NCBI GenBank assembly: GCA_949752795.1
Contig: OX457062.1
Span: 96,957,777-97,021,776 of the forward strand
Reading direction: 5' to 3'
DNA: 64,000 nt
DNA from: Hyperoodon ampullatus
Lineage: Eukaryota > Chordata > Mammalia > Artiodactyla > Ziphiidae
Position 1 is the first letter of the stretch. Every line of letters begins with the position of its first letter. Positions 43,750-55,159 of this stretch are shown piece after piece. The position numbers were made by a program, and so were the translations under genes. The notes under the pieces are model-generated. The model ran no database searches. It saw only the letters and a list, made by a program, of their open reading frames with translations, and was not told the DNA's origin.

Positions 43750-43945
43750 ACCACTCAGCAAGTGCTTTTACAAACATTGTTTTATTTGAACTTCATGATA
43801 TGCTGTGTAGCTAGGCAGGTATTTTCTTAGTTTGACAGATGAAGGAACTGAGATTTGGAGACATTAAGTAATTTGCTCAAGGCCAAGTAGCTGACATTGA
43901 AATCCACATTGTCTGCCTCCAGGAACTGTGTGCTTTCTCATATAT
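43750..43945 (-). mobile_element. MIR, most of the element
   Basis: Reversed MIR: AGCAAGTGCTTTTACAAACA, GACAGATGAAGGAACTGAGA, AAGTAATTTGCTCAAGGCCA, AGTAGCTGACATTGAAATCC. Confidence 0.85.
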
Positions 43946-44199
43946 GGGATTTAATTGCTTCTACCTCCTTTGGCTGTAAAGGAGCTATACAACCAGTTTA
44001 TTTTCCGTGGGGTAATGACGTATTCAGTCAGGAGTCAAACTGCTTTTTCTTTCATATGTGACTGCTTCATGCTCACAGGTACTTTGATTCTCCCAAAGTG
44101 TGTCACATCAATTCAATAGTTTCTTGCCTTAAAAAAAAAAAAAAAGCTTATGTTTTATTGGTGCTTACTATATACTTAGACTGTGCTTAGCTCTTTTAA

Positions 44200-45310
44200 A
44201 ACCTATTTTTGGGGAAAGAAAATAGACATACTGAAAAGTGCAAAACAAAATTAATGTACAGCTTTGTGAATTGCTATAATATAAATACTCATGTGTACCA
44301 CACACAGATCAAGAAATAGAACATTCCTAGCATGTCAGAAGCCAGCTTCTCGTGTACAGACATGTTAATTTTTTGATATTCACTTCTTTGCTTTTCTTCA
44401 TGGTTTTGCCTCCTAAATGTGCCTCTTTAAACAATACAGTTTGCCTAGTTTCTGGCTTTATGTAATTGGAATTACAAAATACGTATGCTTCTTTTGCCCA
44501 ATTTTAGGTTTTGTCTATATGTTATGTTTATAACAATAGTTTGTTCTTCTTCTTTGCTGTATAGTATTCCATTGCAGGAATATACCACAATTTATTCGTT
44601 CTACTGTTAGTGGACATTTGAGGTGGTTTCCAATTTGTAGCTATTACGAATTTGCTGTCAGGAACATTCTTATATATGTATTCTGGTACATATCAGCCTC
44701 ACTGGGACATATACCCAGAAATGAAGTTATTACTAGGTCGTGAGATTTCCTTATTTTCAGTTTTACTCAATATTGTCCAACTTTTTTCTAAGGTAGTTGT
44801 AGTAGTTCATTTTCTCACCAGTGGTATAGGAGAGTCCCTATTGCTCTGCATCTTCTTCAACACTTGTTATGGTCAAACTTTAAAAACTTTGGCTATATAA
44901 TGGGAGTGTTGTGGTATCTCATTGTGATTTTAGTTTGCATTTCCTTGATTAATAGAAGGAGCACCTCTTCATGAGTTTATTTGCCATTTGTGATGTCTGA
45001 GTCTCTTGCAGATTTTTCTGTTCAGCTATGTGTCTTTTTCTCTTATTGGCTTGTGATAGTTCTTTATATATTTTGGATAGGAGCCCTTTTGTTTTTGTTT
45101 GTACCTGTAACAGATACCTTTTTGACTGGCCTTTTCACTCTTAATGGTGTCTTTTGATAAACAAGTTCTTAATTTTAATGTAATGAAATTTAGTAGTATT
45201 TTCCTGTAAGATTAGTGCTTTCTGTGTCTTGTTTGTGACATAAAGTCATGAGGACAACCTCTCATATTAGCTTCTAAAAGTTTTATTGCTTTACCTTTAA
45301 CATTTAAATT
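44200..45310 (-). mobile_element. Old L1 (ORF2 end to 3'UTR)
   Basis: Reversed L1M text over 1.1 kb: AAAGTGCAAAACAAAATTAA, GTATAGTATTCCATTGCAGG, CACTGGGACATATACCCAGA, TTTGCATTTCCTTGATTAAT, TTGGCTTGTGATAGTTCTTT. Diverged from the copy at 41.7 kb, so a separate insertion. Confidence 0.85.
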
Positions 45311-45369
45311 TCTTAAGAGCTGAAATTATTAGATCATTAAGTGTTAGTTGATTAGGTGTAATTAGTGAA

Positions 45370-45480
45370 TAAGTATTCACTGTAACTTCAGCTATATAGA
45401 AGAGTCAGTGGAAGACACAAAGATATGTAGGGCATGGATCCTGCCCTAAAATAATCTGCATTCTATTTGTGTAGATGAGG
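45370..45480 (-). mobile_element. Possible L2 3'-end remnant
   Basis: GACACAAAGATATGTAGGGC, ATGGATCCTGCCCTAAAATA, ATCTGCATTCTATTTGTGTA loosely follow reversed L2 ('acaaagatgaataag ... ccctgccctcaaggagcttacattctag'). Confidence 0.4.
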
Positions 45481-45499
45481 CCCTTAGCAGTCAGCATCA

Positions 45500-45625
45500 T
45501 GTAATAAACAGAACACTGGACTGAGAATCGAGAGACTTATATTTCATTCTAGAGGCCTGGCTATGACATTACCTTTGTGACTTTAGGCAGCTCTTTTCCT
45601 TCTTGAGGTCTAAGTTTCAAAAATA
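45500..45625 (+). mobile_element. MIR fragment
   Basis: AACAGAACACTGGACTGAGA, ATCGAGAGACTTATATTTCA, TGTGACTTTAGGCAGCTCTT. Cut on the right by the SINE at 45634. Confidence 0.8.
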
Positions 45626-45633
45626 AACTGTTT

Positions 45634-45999
45634 TGGGCTTCCCTGGTGGTGCATGGTTAAGAATCCACCTGCCAATGCAGGGGACACGGGTTCGAGACCT
45701 GACCCAGGAAGATCCCACATACTGCAGAGCAACTAAGCCCGTGTGCCACAACTACTGAGCCTGTGCTCTAGAGCCCGCGAGCCACAACTACTGAGCCTGC
45801 GTGTCACAACTACTGAAGCCTGCGCACCTAGAGACCGTGCTCCGCAACAAGAGAAGCCACTGCAATGAGAAGTCCACGCACCATGACGAAGATTAGTCCC
45901 TGCTCGCCACAACTAGAGAAAGCCTGCAAGCAGCAACGAAGACCCAACTCAGCCAAAAATAAATAAATAAAATAAATAAATTTATTAAAAAAGGAAAAG
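45634..45999 (+). mobile_element. CHR SINE, long form
   Basis: Forward copy from GGGCTTCCCTGGTGGTGCAT to CGAAGACCCAACTCAGCC plus an AAATAAAT tail. The perfect 10-bp duplication TAAACTGTTT lies at 45624-45633 and 46000-46009. Box A has lost one base (GGTGCATGGTTAAG). Confidence 0.96.
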
Positions 46000-46009
46000 T
46001 AAACTGTTT

Positions 46010-46719
46010 CAAGTTTGATTGCATAGTGAGGATTCTAGTTCTTCTACAGGCCTGTGTAGAGGCCATTGAATCTGCTCTGATTTAATAAATCGTGTTGTTT
46101 GGCCCTTGACAACATAATAATTTTTTTTTAAGTGTTTGAGAGATAACCAGATTGGAATTGTATTGACAGTCAAACTACAAAGCAGGAAACCTTATTTTAT
46201 GGTAGTTGTTCGGCTATACTTTTCAGAATTTTATGTATGAATGAAGCCTCAGTAAATCCCAAGAAGATTCTCTTAGCGCTACAAAATGGCTAAGTGATGT
46301 TGAATTCTTTGAGAATCTTACCAATCTCAACAGAATTTCTGGTTCTGGGAAAAAAAGAATTTTTTTCTGTTTAATTTCTGTAGAAAATAACCCCTTAGGA
46401 ATAGTCCACTCTCTATTATGTGTAACAATGGAAAGAAATTCTTCTCTGGATGGTACAACACAATGACTCATCCAAAACTATCTCTTGGAATTAAGAATGT
46501 AATCATAATACATCCCTAAATACTCATATAAACATGTTTAAACAGTCCCATTCAGCCTTCCTTTTCATTACTCCTTCTCACCCCATTGTGGTTTAGCCTG
46601 ACTAATCTATTTGCAACACTACAAAACTTTTACAGCTTCAATTTGTAAAAGGGGGGGTTTGGGGATTTCAGATTTCATCTCTACACTATATAGATATATT
46701 TCTTTAAAAAACATAGTAA
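46010..46719. other. Unique stretch, no gene seen
   Basis: No repeat or exon recognised. Confidence 0.45.
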
Positions 46720-47015
46720 GGGCTTCCCTCGTGGCTCAGTGGTTGAGAATCCGCCTGCCAACGCAGGGGACACGGGTTCGAGCCCTGGTCTGGGAAGATT
46801 TCAAATGCCATGGAGCAACTGGGCCCGTGAGCCACAACTACTGAGCCTGCGCGTCTGGAGCCTGTGCTCCGCAACAAGAGAGGCCGAGATAGTGAGAGGC
46901 CCGCGCACCGTGATGAAGAATGGCCCCCGCTCGCCGCAACTAGAGAAAGCCCTCTCACAGAAACGAAGACCCAACACAGCCAAAAATTAATTAATTAATT
47001 AATTAAAAAAAAAAA
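46720..47015 (+). mobile_element. CHR SINE, intermediate long form
   Basis: GGGCTTCCCTCGTGGCTCAG head; middle with GCGTCTGGAGCCTGTGCTCC and GTGAGAGGCCCGCGCACCGT; then GATGAAGAATGGCCCCCGCT and the long-form end. TTAATTAATT tail. Same hybrid structure as at 7645. Duplication unclear. Confidence 0.95.
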
Positions 47016-48724
47016 TAACCCACAGTAACCGTTTTTTTTGTTGACTCATATAATGTAATTTAATGAAGTGGGGTAGATAATCTTGGCCTTCCTCCGTAGG
47101 AATAGCATTTAAACACTTAAAGGAAAAGTTCAATAGGACAGTGGCCTTGGGGACAGGGATTGGGAGCACAGTTGGCATATGACCCAATAAACCAACAGAG
47201 AAGAAAGAAGAGTCCCACACTAAGCTGAGACAACCCTGGTGATGTAATAGGCACAGTCCTTGGGAACTGAAGAGGGCAGTTGAGGTGGAAAAAAGAGAAA
47301 AGTCAGACTTTGGTATTCTAGTAGGTCTTGCACGCCTCACTTCCAATACCTATGAGAACATAGCAGGCTAATCCTCTTGTCTCTCGTTTATCGGCTCTCT
47401 CCATGTAGGGGATACCTGTCACAGCTTTTATCCCAGGACTGGAGAAGTTAGGCTTCCCATCCCACCCATCCTTTTGCAGAGAAGAGTCTCTAAAACCTTC
47501 CGCCTGGATGCTGAGAGTACTATAGGTATTTGGAAAGGGGAAGGGGAAAGAGTAAATTCCAAGTGCAGCGAAATCTTATTTTCTTCCCTTCCTTTCCTTC
47601 CCTCTCTGATCTTCAGAAAGGGGGGCCCATTGCGAGCAAGGAAGGGGGGAAGCCTGTCTGGGAGAGGCTTTTTGGAGACTGAGCTTCCATGGTAGAAGCC
47701 TCTCTCCCCTGTCCCCTTGATGTTGGTGTGGCCTTTTCTCTGGGCAGCCAGAATCAACCTCCTTAGGGATAAACTGATAACAGGAGCTGTCATTAGTGTT
47801 ATTCTGAAATTTTCATCTTTTTAATACATATCTTTTCCCAAATGCATCTTCAGTATCCGGACTTTGGAGGTAGATAAAGTTTCATAAGGTTGATTAATGC
47901 TGATCTAGAAGTTGAGAAATAAACAAAAGTGGTACCATTTTAGCATTACAACAAAATAGATGAAGAAAACATTCTTGAGGAGTAGTTGAACATCCAACTG
48001 TATGAAAATCTAGATCCAAAGAAAATTTTTAGGAAGACAATAAGGTGTGAATTATTAAGTGAGGATCTCTAAAGGATTTGTAAGGTATGTTGGCTTGTTA
48101 TAGATGTTAGAGCATGCTAATAAGTATACTGAGATTGACGGCCTATAAAGCAGTTGTGACTCCTATGGTATTTACGTAAAGGTTCGTTTTCAACAATAAA
48201 TTTTGACTTTATGCATTATAGTTTCTTAAAAATACCAAGTCATATCTTTGTCTTCCTACCTTTAGTTGGTCTAATTTTGGAACGGTTTATTTCTGGGTTG
48301 CTTTCTGTGGACTTAGTATAATTGCAGACTTATGCTTCAGGAAAGTAATTTTACCAAATGTAAGGCTATTTGTAATTAAGTTTTCTGGTTTAGAAGCCAT
48401 AACGACTTTATGGATTTGGTTTTTTGTTTATTAGTCAAACATTTTGATTTACTTACTTTCTGTTTTAATTGTATAGAATTAAGCCCCTTGCCAACAAGAT
48501 TTTGAAGTAATTCTGGAATTTGAGATTAATATATTTTTTAAAGAAACCATAGTGTTATTTTCTGCAGGAAAGGCTTTTAATCATATATACATATAGTATA
48601 CATATTTAGTGTGCTTAACTGAATTCAAGGTTTTGACTTCTCTTCATAGAGAATTTGAATTGATTTTTTATAGTTTTGCCTTTTCCTCCTTTGTTTCTGT
48701 ATTAACAGATTTGTGAGTTTGCAA
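47016..48724. other. Unique stretch, no gene seen
   Basis: About 1.7 kb. The open frames at 47428-47793 (both strands) have no domain I recognise and no splice-site context. Confidence 0.45.
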
Positions 48725-48935
48725 GGTTACAGTAGAAAAAATACAGAGTTTGGAGTCAGAAAGTACTGGGTTCAGAATTCTAGCGTGATGTTAGGCAAGT
48801 TACTTAACCTTTCTGAGACTCAGATTCCTTAGCTGTAAAATGGGATGATTTACTCATCTCTTGGGGTTTTTGTAGGGATAAAACCAGAAAAAAAGTGCTT
48901 AGCAATGAATGTTAGTTTATTTTCCTTTGGCAATC
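48725..48935 (+). mobile_element. MIR, nearly full length
   Basis: AGAGTTTGGAGTCAGAAAGT, GTTAGGCAAGTTACTTAACC, TTTCTGAGACTCAGATTCCT, TAGCTGTAAAATGGGATGAT, AAGTGCTTAGCAATGAATGT. Confidence 0.9.
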
Positions 48936-50523
48936 ATTGAGGCTTAAGAGTCGAATTTTCTACTTGTTTTGGAATAAATTCAAATTTTATGGTTATATTT
49001 CAGGATTTTTTTTTTCAGAGTCAGGCTTTTTTGTATGTCTTCCTCCCTCCCAGCTTTTAAAACTGGGTTTTCTGTCTGCCAAACGTGTTTCTTTCTAACA
49101 TATGTTTTCCATAAGTGATGGATTAGTTACTGGAAGGAAGACGGTATGCATTTTTTTAGTGAGGAAGACTGAACAACTTGACAGTACACTGAACTCACAT
49201 TCTAAACTCTTAGAGTTTGCCTAATGTCAGATTTCTAGGAAGAAAGAAATTCTCTTAATCTGAAAATTATTGTGGTACACCGTAACAGAACTGTGAGCCA
49301 CGGGGCTGCGTGGGCTATACAGATAGAATGTTGCCTGGGGCCTCCACCACACACAGTCACTTGTGATTGAATGTGCACTGGCATGTGCACCTGTGTACGT
49401 ATATCCCCGCCCACACCCTCAGCATTCAGTACAGATTTGCTGATTCTAATTGATGAGAAATGGGAGAGTAGATTGGGTGAAGAGAAGGCAAACAAGCTTA
49501 CATTAAATGTTAGGTATGTTACAGATATTTAAACAGATTATTATTTTTCATCCTTTTGCTTTCAGTAGGAAGCTGGTGCTATAATATAATAGAGGATGGG
49601 CCAAAGGGAACACTGTGGGTTTGATTAGGAGAGTGGTGAATTATGGATGATAATCTAATTTTGAGGGTTAAGTCCCCAATTCCAGGTTCTTTCTTTCAGT
49701 GAATTCACTGGTCTGCTCTGTTGTTGATGGCTTTGCTAGGACTGCTTTCAAATCAGTTCATTTTCCTTTGTGGTAATTGTGTAATGTTCCATAACAAGAT
49801 TAATCTGAGACAAGGGCTTTTCTGTGAAAGTTGCTGTTTTCATTCTGGGGGAAAAATAGAACAGAATGCCAACTATGCATTTTTCTTATTCACTCCCCAG
49901 GTAAGTGAGGGGTTAAGATAGCCTGAACAGAAATACCTGTATTTGCAAAAAACAGCAGCACCTACCCCCCAAAGTGTTTTACATTTAACCGTTTCACACT
50001 GTGAAGATCTTAGGTTCTTCTCTCTTACTACTTCCCACTTTCACTCCCTTCCCTCCTTCATTGTTTAATATAAAGAGGCTTTGTCTTGAGTACACTTAGA
50101 GTGGAGTACTTAGGAGAGACTCCAAATAAATCCTGGCCCAAGGTTGACCACAACACTTGATCATGGAGCTTACCTAGATTCTGCTTCTGGCTAGGTATGG
50201 AGTCTGCCCATCTAAGATCAAAGCTACAGTTCATAAGGAAGCATCCACTGAGCCGCCTTCTTTACCTTCACTTAATAAAATTCGATTAGTTTCATATTCT
50301 GGTGACTTTACATTTTATACTGTATTTTTACAGATGCTAACCCAGTTGTGCCAAAGACCAAGAAAGGGCTCTATATTTGAACTCCTTTGTCCTCTGTATG
50401 TGTGTGTGCATGTGTGTCTGTGTTAGTAGTTGACTCTAAATGAAAGTATAGAGCTAATTACTTCAGCTTGAGCAAAGTTCAAGGAATACTGCATTTATTC
50501 ATTAATCAGCCTCTGCTTTCTGC
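48936..50523. other. Unique stretch, no gene seen
   Basis: A donor-like CCCCAGGTAAGTGAGG at about 49896-49911 lacks an upstream exon with coding character. Confidence 0.45.
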
Positions 50524-50605
50524 TCCCCTCCCTCCCTCCCTCCCTCCTTCCCTCCTTCCCTCCTTCCCTCCCTCCCTCCCTCCCTTCCTTCCTTCCTTCT
50601 CTCCT
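50524..50605 (+). repeat. (CCCT)n/(CCTT)n pyrimidine tract
   Basis: About 80 bp of CCCTCCCT and CCTTCCTT units, similar in type to 4609-4685. Pure purine on the other strand. Confidence 0.95.
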
Positions 50606-50869
50606 TTACTGTGGCGTCATGATTCTTCCTTGCTGGATGCATTTGCATTCCCCCAGTGCTTCACCTTAACCCCACAATGGGAATGAATGACACATATAAC
50701 ATGCCAGATATCCTGCCTCTTTCTGATTATACAACTTTCCTGGGGCCATTTAGACTTGCTGTTTATATAAGTATCACGTTCTTGGGGTCGTGATACTTTA
50801 TATTATCAAAAAGCAGCAAAAAATAGTAACAAATAAGATTTTTAGTATGTACGACATAAAATGTACTCT

Positions 50870-51042
50870 CTTGTTTATTACTTGGTCAGTTTGTGAAGTA
50901 GATGTTACTATACCCATTTTAGAGTTAAGTAAATTAAGAGAGTAGTTGAACCTGAAGTCCCAAGTTTAGTGAGTGACATAGCTGGATTCAAACCCAAGTG
51001 GTTTGGACTTCAAAATCAATGCACTGACCTCTGCACCTCTGT
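50870..51042 (-). mobile_element. MIR fragment
   Basis: Reversed MIR: CTATACCCATTTTAGAGTTA, GTAAATTAAGAGAGTAGTTG, GAGTGACATAGCTGGATTCA, AATGCACTGACCTCTGCACC. Confidence 0.8.
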
Positions 51043-51089
51043 CGAGTCTGAAGGATACTGACCCAGTGAACCATCCACTGTCTGTTTCT

Positions 51090-51425
51090 TTTTTTTCTTT
51101 TTTAATTATTATTTTATTTTTTAAAATTTATTTTTGGCTGCATTGGGTCTTTGTTGCTGCACGCGGGCTTTCTCTAGTTGCAGCGAGTGGGGGGGGCTAC
51201 TCTTTGTTGCGGTGCGCGGGCTTCTCATCGCAGCGGCTTCTCTTGTTGCGGCGCACAGGCTGTAGGGCGCGCGGCCTTCAGTAGTTGTGGCTCGCGAGCT
51301 CAGTAGTTGTGGTGCACAGGCTTAGTTGCTCCACGGCATGTGGGATCTTCCCGGACCAGGGATCGAACTCGTGTCCCCTGCACTGGCAGGTGGATTTGTA
51401 ACCACTGCACCACCAGGGATGTCCC
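51090..51425 (-). mobile_element. CHR SINE, long form
   Basis: Reversed copy from ATTTTTGGCTGCATTGGGTC to GCACCACCAGGGATGTCCC with a T-rich tail. A run of seven G residues interrupts the CGAGCGGGGGCTACTC motif. Confidence 0.95.
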
Positions 51426-51688
51426 ACTTGCACCTTATTTTAAAGGGCATTTTAAACTTGAAACCCACTTCACTACATAGCTTGGCCAAAGTTGCAGTTC
51501 TCTGGGACTCTCCAGTATTGGTTTGTGAAGGTTAGTGTGTGGAGAGCTGCATTCCTTACCGTTGGGCTGTGGCCATGGCTGCCATTCTGAAATTTTCCAC
51601 TTTTAAAGGAGAGTTTGCTGAGTGGAACAGGCATCTCTCTGAGTTGAATAGAAAAGTCTGTATGACGAAGACTCAAGGACTGGACACA

Positions 51689-52041
51689 GGGACTTCCCTG
51701 GTGGAGCAGTGGTTAAGAATCCGCCTGCCAATGCAGGGGACATGGGTTCGATCTCTAATCCAGGAGGAACCCACATGCCGCGGAGCCCGCGGAGCAACTA
51801 AGCCCGTGTGCCACAACTACTGAGCCCACGTGCTGCAACTACCGAGCCCATGTGCCACAACTACTGAAGCCCGTGTGCCTAGAGCTCTTGCTCTGCAACA
51901 AGAGAAGCCACCACAGTGAGAAGCCCATGCACTGCAATGAAAAGTAGCCCCCGCTGGCTGCAACTAGAGAAAGCCCACACGCAGCAATGAAGACCCAGAG
52001 CAGCCCAAAATAAATAAAATAAGATGAATAAATTTTTTAAA
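51689..52041 (+). mobile_element. CHR SINE, long form with internal duplications
   Basis: GGGACTTCCCTGGTGGAGCA head to CGAAGACC-like end (TGAAGACCCAGAGCAGCC) plus AAATAAAAT tail. The GCGGAGC motif is doubled (51780-51796), and the CACAACTACTGAGCC block occurs in three to four diverged copies. Confidence 0.95.
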
Positions 52042-52274
52042 AATCTAGCAGCTTTCAAAACAGACCCAATCATAGCATTAATAGTTTAAAAAGAAAAATG
52101 GACACATTTTTTGGAGGGTCTTGAGATTTCTAAATTATCTTGTTTATTGTAGCTTTCTACCAGTCTTTGTGTTTGTTGGCCAAGGACTGCCTCAATGAAA
52201 CAAAGACAGATACAGCAGAGGAAGGCAGAGAAAATGTGTACGTATATGATAGTGTCTTTTTAAAACAAAAAAAA

Positions 52275-52803
52275 TTTTATTGGCGTATAGTTGATTTACA
52301 ATGTTGTGTTAGTTTCAGGTATACAGCAAAGTGAATCAGTTATACATATATCCACTCTATTTTTTTTTTTTTTTAAGATTCTTTTCCCATATAGGCCATT
52401 ACAGAGTACTGAGTAGAGTTCCCTGTGCTATACAGCAGGTTCTTATTGATTATTTATTTTATATGTAGTAGTGTGTATATGTCAATCCCAGTCTCTCAGT
52501 TTATCCCTGCCTTATCCCCTGGTAACCATAAGTTTGTTTTCTACATTAGTGACTCTACTTCTGTTTTGTAAATAAGTTCACCTGTACCCTTTTTTTTAGA
52601 TTCCACATATAAGTGATATCATATGATATTGTCTTTCTGTGTCTGACTTACTTCACTCAATATGACAATCTCTAGGTCCATCCATGTTGCTGCAAATGGC
52701 ATTATTTTGTTCTTTTTTATGGCTGAGTAATATTCCATTATATATATGTACCACATCTTCTTTATCCATTCCTCTGTTGATGGACATTTAGGTTGCTTGC
52801 ATG
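52275..52803 (-). mobile_element. L1 3' end, first of two abutting copies
   Basis: Reversed L1: TTATTGGCGTATAGTTGATT, AGTTTCAGGTATACAGCAAA, CCCTGTGCTATACAGCAGGT, GGTCCATCCATGTTGCTGCA, GATGGACATTTAGGTTGCTT. 5'-truncated at about 52800, where the next L1's T-rich tail begins. Confidence 0.92.
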
Positions 52804-52920
52804 TCTCTTTTGTTGTTGTTGTTTTGTTTTATTTTTTAATTGAAGTATAGCTGTTTTACAGTGTTGTGTTAATTACTGCTGTATAGCAAAATGATTCAGT
52901 TATGCTACACATTCTTTTTT
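52804..52920 (-). mobile_element. L1 3' end, second copy, left part
   Basis: TTGTTGTTGTTTTGTTTTAT tail, TTGAAGTATAGCTGTTTTAC, AATGATTCAGTTATGCTACA. Split by the SINE at 52921. Confidence 0.9.
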
Positions 52921-53086
52921 CTTTTTTAGTGTTTATTTATTTATTTGGCTGCGTCGGGTCTTAGTTGCAGCACACGGGATCTTCTTAGTTGTGGCATGTG
53001 GGATCTAGCTCCCTGGCCACGGATTGAACCTGGGCCCCGTGCATTGGGAGCGCAGAGTCTTAGCCACTGGACCACCAGGGAAGTCC
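52921..53086 (-). mobile_element. CHR-type SINE, mini form, nested in L1
   Basis: Reversed copy, ATTTGGCTGCGTCGGGTCTT to GGACCACCAGGGAAGTCC. The perfect 13-bp duplication CACATTCTTTTTT lies at 52908-52920 and 53087-53099. Confidence 0.96.
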
Positions 53087-53605
53087 CACATTCTTTTTTT
53101 TATATTCTTTTCCATTATGGTTATCATAGGATAGTAAATATAGTTCTCTGTGCTATACAGTAGGACCTTGTTGTTTATCATTCTATATATAAAAGCTTAC
53201 ATCTGCTAACCCCAACATACCACTCCACCCCTCCCCCAACCCTCTCCCTGTTGGCAACCTCTAGTCTGTTCTCTATGTCTGTGATTCTGTTTCTGTTTCA
53301 TAGATAGGTTCATTTGTGTCATATTTTAGAGTCTACAAATAAGTAATATTATATGGTATTTGTCTCTTTCTGACTTACTTCACTCAGCGTGATAATCTCT
53401 AGTTGCATCCATGTTACTGCAAATGGCATTATTTTGTTCTTTTTTTATGGCTGAGTAGTGTTCCATTGTATATATGTACCACATCTTCTTCATCCATTCA
53501 TCTGTCGAAGGACATTTAGGTTGTTTCCATGTTTTGGCTATCGTTAATAGTGCTGCTGTGAACATAGGTATGAATGTATCTTTTTGAATTATAGTTTTGT
53601 TTTAA
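53087..53605 (-). mobile_element. L1 3' end, second copy, right part
   Basis: CTCTGTGCTATACAGTAGGA, CCTCCCCCAACCCTCTCCCT, TTCACTCAGCGTGATAATCT, GTGCTGCTGTGAACATAGGT. Same region as the first copy but about as different from it as from consensus, so two separate insertions rather than a duplication. Confidence 0.92.
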
Positions 53606-53919
53606 TAAGGAAAATCCTCTTTTGGGCTTCATTCTTGAAATTATAATTGGGCCAGTAGTCTGAGAGCAGAACAGTGCTCTGTCCTTGCTAACTTTTTGAT
53701 CATTGCAGCTCTATCAAAGCCAGATATAGATCTGGATTTTACTAGATTTGGCAGGATTATAGCAAACCTTGAATCCCATACAGAAATCTCTCTTAAGAGA
53801 TTTGATCTCTTGAGGTCAAAATAGAGGCCCTAATATAGTATCTTTGGAAGAAGGAAATTTTGTGGATATTGACTAGATGAACTGCTTTTCTGGTGATATC
53901 TTTTTCTTTTTTGCTTTGC
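53606..53919. other. Unique stretch, no gene seen
   Basis: No repeat recognised. Confidence 0.4.
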
Positions 53920-54165
53920 TACTTACGCACAGGCTCTGGGGTCAGACTGAGCTCAAATTCTAGATCCACCATTTACTAACTGTATGACCTTGGGGAAGTT
54001 ATTTAACCTCTATGTGCCTCAGTTTCCTTATTTGAAAAAGGATGCTAATAATTGCACCTACCTGTAGGATTGTTATGAAGATTAAAGTAGATAATGCACC
54101 TAAGTGCTTAACAGAGTGCTTGGTGTATAATAAACTCTTAATAAATGTTAGCTATTGGTAGTTTT
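53920..54165 (+). mobile_element. MIR, full length
   Basis: GGCTCTGGGGTCAGACTGAG, CTGTATGACCTTGGGGAAGT, ATGTGCCTCAGTTTCCTTAT, GGATTGTTATGAAGATTAAA, AACTCTTAATAAATGTTAGC. One of the best-preserved MIRs here. Confidence 0.93.
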
Positions 54166-54205
54166 TGTTTCGAGTGCCTCATCCTTTGTTCACACTTTGT
54201 TTTTT

Positions 54206-54409
54206 TTGGGTTTTTTGCGGTATGCAGGCCTCTCACTGTTGTGGCTTCTCCCATTACGGGGCACAGGCTCCGGACGTACAGGCTCAGCGGCCATGGCTCA
54301 CGGGCCCAGCCGCTCTGCGGCATGTGGGATCTTCCCGGACTGGGGCACGAACCCGCGTCCCCTGCATCAGTAGGCGGACTCTCAACCACTGTGCCACCAG
54401 GGAAGCCTC
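54206..54409 (-). mobile_element. CHR SINE, short form
   Basis: Reversed copy, GCGGTATGCAGGCCTCTCAC to GCCACCAGGGAAGCC. Duplication CACACTTTGTTTTTT (54191-54205) / CACAGTTTGTTTTTA (54410-54424), two mismatches. Confidence 0.95.
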
Positions 54410-54499
54410 CACAGTTTGTTTTTATATTCTGGGTATTATATAGTAAAAATGGAGAAGGGGGTCATTGATACAGGCTTCTAAAAACTGATCTCAGATTTA

Positions 54500-54665
54500 G
54501 TAGGAAAAACATTGGACTGGGAGATAAGAGTTTTGGGTTCTAATCCTGGCTTTGACATTAACTATTTGCATGAGACTGGGCAACTCTTAGAGTTTCCTTA
54601 CCAATTAAATTGAGGTAGCTGCACTAGATGTCTCTGACATGCCTTCTAGTGCTCAAGTCTTGTGA
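54500..54665 (+). mobile_element. MIR fragment
   Basis: AAACATTGGACTGGGAGATA, GGGTTCTAATCCTGGCTTTG, GAGACTGGGCAACTCTTAGA. Confidence 0.85.
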
Positions 54666-54892
54666 CATTAAGCTTTAATTAGAAATCTTTGGTTTGGGGA
54701 CCTCTTTATTATCCCATAGCTTTTAACCTTGTTTCCCTTCTCATTGCCCAGTAGGAATTGGACTGGAGTTAGTGGAAGGTGGGATAGGGAGAGGAGGTAG
54801 GAGTCTCAGTGCATTTGGGTGGAAGAAAGTTATTGGCAGGTGGGAAGAAGTGCTCTCGTGACTCATGTTTGTTCATTAAGATTAGAAAGAAT

Positions 54893-55087
54893 GGGACTTC
54901 CTCTAATGGGACCACTGGGTGGTCCAGTGGCTAAGACTTGGTGCTCCAAATGCAGGGGGCCCGAGTTCAATCCATGGTCAGGGAACTAGATCCCACATGC
55001 CACAACTAAGATTTCGCATGCCGCAACTAAAGATCCCGCATGCAGCAACGAAGATCCCGCGTGCCACAACTAAGGCCCAGCGCAGCC

Positions 55088-55142
<55 letters not shown>

Positions 55143-55154
55143 AATTTTAAAAAA
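54893..55154 (+). mobile_element. CHR-type SINE, mini form, rearranged head, long (AAAT)n tail
   Basis: The head GGGACTTCCTCTAATGGGAC is followed by CACTGGGTGGTCCAGTGG, so a short segment is inserted between the leader and box A. Body ATCCCACATGCCACAACTAA with several CGCATGC / GATCCCGC repeats. The tail is about 14 AAAT units (55088-55144). Approximate duplication GATTAGAAAGAAT (54880) / GGTTAGAAGGAAAGAAT (55155). Confidence 0.92.
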
Positions 55155-55159
55155 GGTTA

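Noticed and set aside
47428..47793. 121-codon minus-strand frame and overlapping plus-strand frame
   Set aside because: No recognisable domain, no conserved-looking splice sites and no start context that stands out. Chance in GC-richer DNA.
49861..49920. CAGGTAAGTGAGG splice-donor-like site
   Set aside because: A good donor match, but the upstream frame is not protein-like and no acceptor is evident.
55088..55144. Regular repeat array considered as CRISPR or satellite
   Set aside because: It is a simple AAAT tail of a SINE. There are no spacers, and the organism is a mammal.
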